The position numbers and the translations under genes were made by a program. A stretch of 64,000 nt of DNA, from positions 160,255 to 224,254 of the forward strand of contig VWZW01004118.1 of NCBI GenBank assembly GCA_013397115.1, given 5' to 3'. Below are positions 61,841 to 64,000 of the stretch, piece after piece. Positions within the stretch are counted from its first letter, which is position 1. The number at the start of each line of letters is the position of its first letter. The DNA comes from Edolisoma coerulescens (taxonomy: Eukaryota > Chordata > Aves > Passeriformes > Campephagidae). A model generated the notes under the pieces. It saw only the letters and a program-made list of their open reading frames with translations, did not search any database and was not told where the DNA came from.

Positions 61841-64000
61841 GCGTCCTTGTCTAGATTAGTTGATCAAAGGCATTTTAGATCTAGAGATCTTTGCAGTTTT
61901 GCACTGTCTACTACTTCATTCAGCTGGACTTTTCATTAATTATAAGAATGGTGTTCCATGCTGTCAAAGCAGAATTTGAAATCAAAATGCTTCTGATGAT
62001 TTTCTAGTTGGTGAAAGCTTGACAGGTTTTTGTCCCTGCAGCTGAAAATGTTATGTATCTAATTTAACCCATGAACAGCAAAAGATTTGGGTTTCAGTTC
62101 TGACCTGTACATAAGCCTGTGCTATATGCTGGTGTTTCTTATCCTAACTTGAATTAAGTCTTAATTATTCTACAAAACAAGAAATATTAGTGCATGCTAA
62201 GGCTGGTCATCCATTTTATCTGCAATGGTGTGATGGTTTTGTACCTTCATATGTATGGAAACTGTATTGCTGTGCTCTTTCCTCTATGCTCGTTTGATGC
62301 ATGAGAAGCAGAGGTATTCATTAAAGAGGGAATGTATTTCTGTCAGTAGAGTGAAATTACAGGCTGTTGATTTATCCTGAGTACTATTTCATCTGTTCGA
62401 TGGGATTCCACAGTGCAGGCTTTTACAGACATTATCTGCAAAAAGAACTACTGCTCCTCACCTTTGAGAAAAGAAACCATGAAATCGTGGATGGTGACTG
62501 CAACCGTAATGAGCTCTCCCTTTCACACAGGCAACAGTGTAACAGATTTCGTGACCAGATATGTTATTGTAACTGTAGATATGCTCAGAAAAAGTCTATC
62601 ATCAAACTGATGGTATTCCACAGACAGCAAATCACATTACAGATTTATTTGCCTTGAATATTGAAATGCCAGTGTTCCAGGAAATTTGAGTTCAGCTTCA
62701 TTATGAGGTGTTGTACTGTGGGAACATTTGTACATATACACAATTTCTAGTTTCATACATAACATAAGACAAAATGAATTCTGGCTAGAACTGTCTCAGG
62801 AGGGTAGAAAGCTAACAAAATTTCTCTCCGTTTCTTCAGCTTCTTATTCTACTCCTAGACCTACTGACCAGAGAGAATGAATAACAGTAGGAAATGAAGG
62901 TCAATTAATGGTACACCAATCTGAAGTTATATTACCTGAAAGCCCATACATTTGCTGCTTTGAGTGTTGTCAAATTACTTCTCAGAGGTAGAAGAAATTC
63001 TGTCTATAGATAGGAAAAATGTTACTTTTAAAGATAGTCTTAACCCTATGAATGAAGGAAATTCTTAGTTTGGTACATTCCACAAAACTTTATTCCAAGG
63101 CTTGTGATTATATGATGGATCATGTTGAGTTTGTTTTATCTTCTGCTAGATGGTTTTCCTCTTGGCCTTTCATCATCTAATGTGACATTGAAGAACTCTT
63201 AAAAAATGGGGGTTTTTTTTGCAACCTTAGTTACGAGGAAGAGATTCCACTCCTGCATTTGGCAACTTAATACCCTTTGTGCCAGTCTTAACCACAAAGT
63301 TCTACCTTCAACAGAATTACACTTGCAATAGTGGAATTGGTTAGTGTTGCATTAGAAAACAGCTTACAGCCTCTTCTGACTCCTATTTTTATACAACTCA
63401 ACACAAATACAAAGTAATGTTGAGACCCCATCTTAAAAATATTTTTCTAACATTTGCTTGGGCTTCTGTTTAAAACAATCCTTCTATCATAACCAATCAG
63501 CTCTGGAAGAGTAGAAAATTAATTTCATAGACGTTTCAGTCAGGAACACAAAATCCTTTCAAACTGTCTTCACATCAGTCTTCTTGGTAACCTCTCTGGT
63601 GCTTCACAGGGTTAAAGTGTCTTCTTTGTAAGACTATTCAAATTAATTGTTGTATAATAAATGTTAATCTTGTATCATATGTCTGAACTCAGAAAGACTG
63701 CACCAAACGTTTTAGAATGGATGCTCATTTGATATGTTGCATGTGAGGACTACCAGTATTTTTTTAAAGTGAAAGCTTAGGGCATGTCTCCAGGCACAAG
63801 GCATTGCAAAATAGTATAGCAGTAACTATTCTGCATGAGCTCCTTCACATAGACACATTTAATCTGTGTTATGAGAGCTTTTCTTCTGCTTTGCTTAATC
63901 TACATCACTCTTAGCATGACATAAAAGGGTTTATACAGAAAGCTATTATGGAATATCTGTTATTTCCTCTGTGCATACAGTCCTATGCAGAGAAACACTA
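61841..64000. other. Intronic or intergenic sequence to window end
   Basis: AT-rich, with small open frames only (largest 96 codons at 62367-62657, no known motif). No repeat family or exon recognised. Confidence 0.5.

Larger units (their letters stand above)
49709..64000 (+). other. TNPO1: Probable first intron of TNPO1, to window end
   Basis: AT-rich after about 50.1 kb, with no coding exon I can support. Open frames are short, lack motifs and are not flanked by convincing splice pairs. The stretch 50070-60080 holds no recognised transposon, only simple repeats and short duplications (53674-53701, 54279-54306, 59166-59195). Two antisense CR1 copies lie at 60.1-60.8 and 61.55-61.84 kb. Sequence from 61.84 kb to the end is unremarkable. 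Confidence 0.5.

Noticed and set aside
1..64000. CRISPR array, bacterial operons, rRNA or tRNA genes
   Set aside because: No regularly spaced repeats, no Shine-Dalgarno-led gene series and no recognisable structural RNA. The composition and repeats are those of a bird nuclear genome.

Overview
This window looks like avian nuclear DNA. It holds at least eight CR1-type LINE pieces, two LTR-retrotransposon LTRs of kinds common in bird genomes, AT-rich single-copy DNA, and a vertebrate-style CpG-island promoter. Nothing in it looks bacterial, plasmid or viral in organisation, and no CRISPR array, rRNA or tRNA was seen. Most open frames are chance or belong to repeats.

Layout: 1-3971 is a nearly full-length, decayed CR1 on the plus strand, with remnants of both its proteins. 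A complete solo LTR with a perfect 5-bp target duplication follows (4324-4918). From 4.9 to 49 kb the DNA is mostly intergenic, with scattered CR1 3' ends (17.5, 28.4-29.97, 39.3, 43.5 and 48.9 kb). A second LTR (29.98-30.71 kb) carries a 192-bp tandem duplication, and a degraded open frame at 48.1-48.5 kb resembles a retroviral dUTPase. Between 10.5 and 15 kb there are two phase-compatible candidate exons, an AT-rich 3'UTR-like tract with an AATAAA signal, and a separate CpG island containing a consensus splice donor. Together these hint at an unidentified transcript.

The one host gene I can name with moderate confidence starts in the CpG island at 49.32-50.07 kb. A CCAAT box and GC boxes precede a short first exon whose coding part is only ATG-GTG-TGG (Met-Val-Trp), ending at a gtacgt donor. 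From memory this matches the long isoform of TNPO1 (transportin-1, MVW followed by DRQTK...). Everything from 49.71 kb to the end would then be its first intron, interrupted by two antisense CR1 copies (60.1-60.8 and 61.55-61.84 kb).

I did not find a convincing novel molecular system. The points most worth a second look are the 10.5-15 kb candidate transcript, the dUTPase-like relic with nearby palindromes, and the duplicated LTR.
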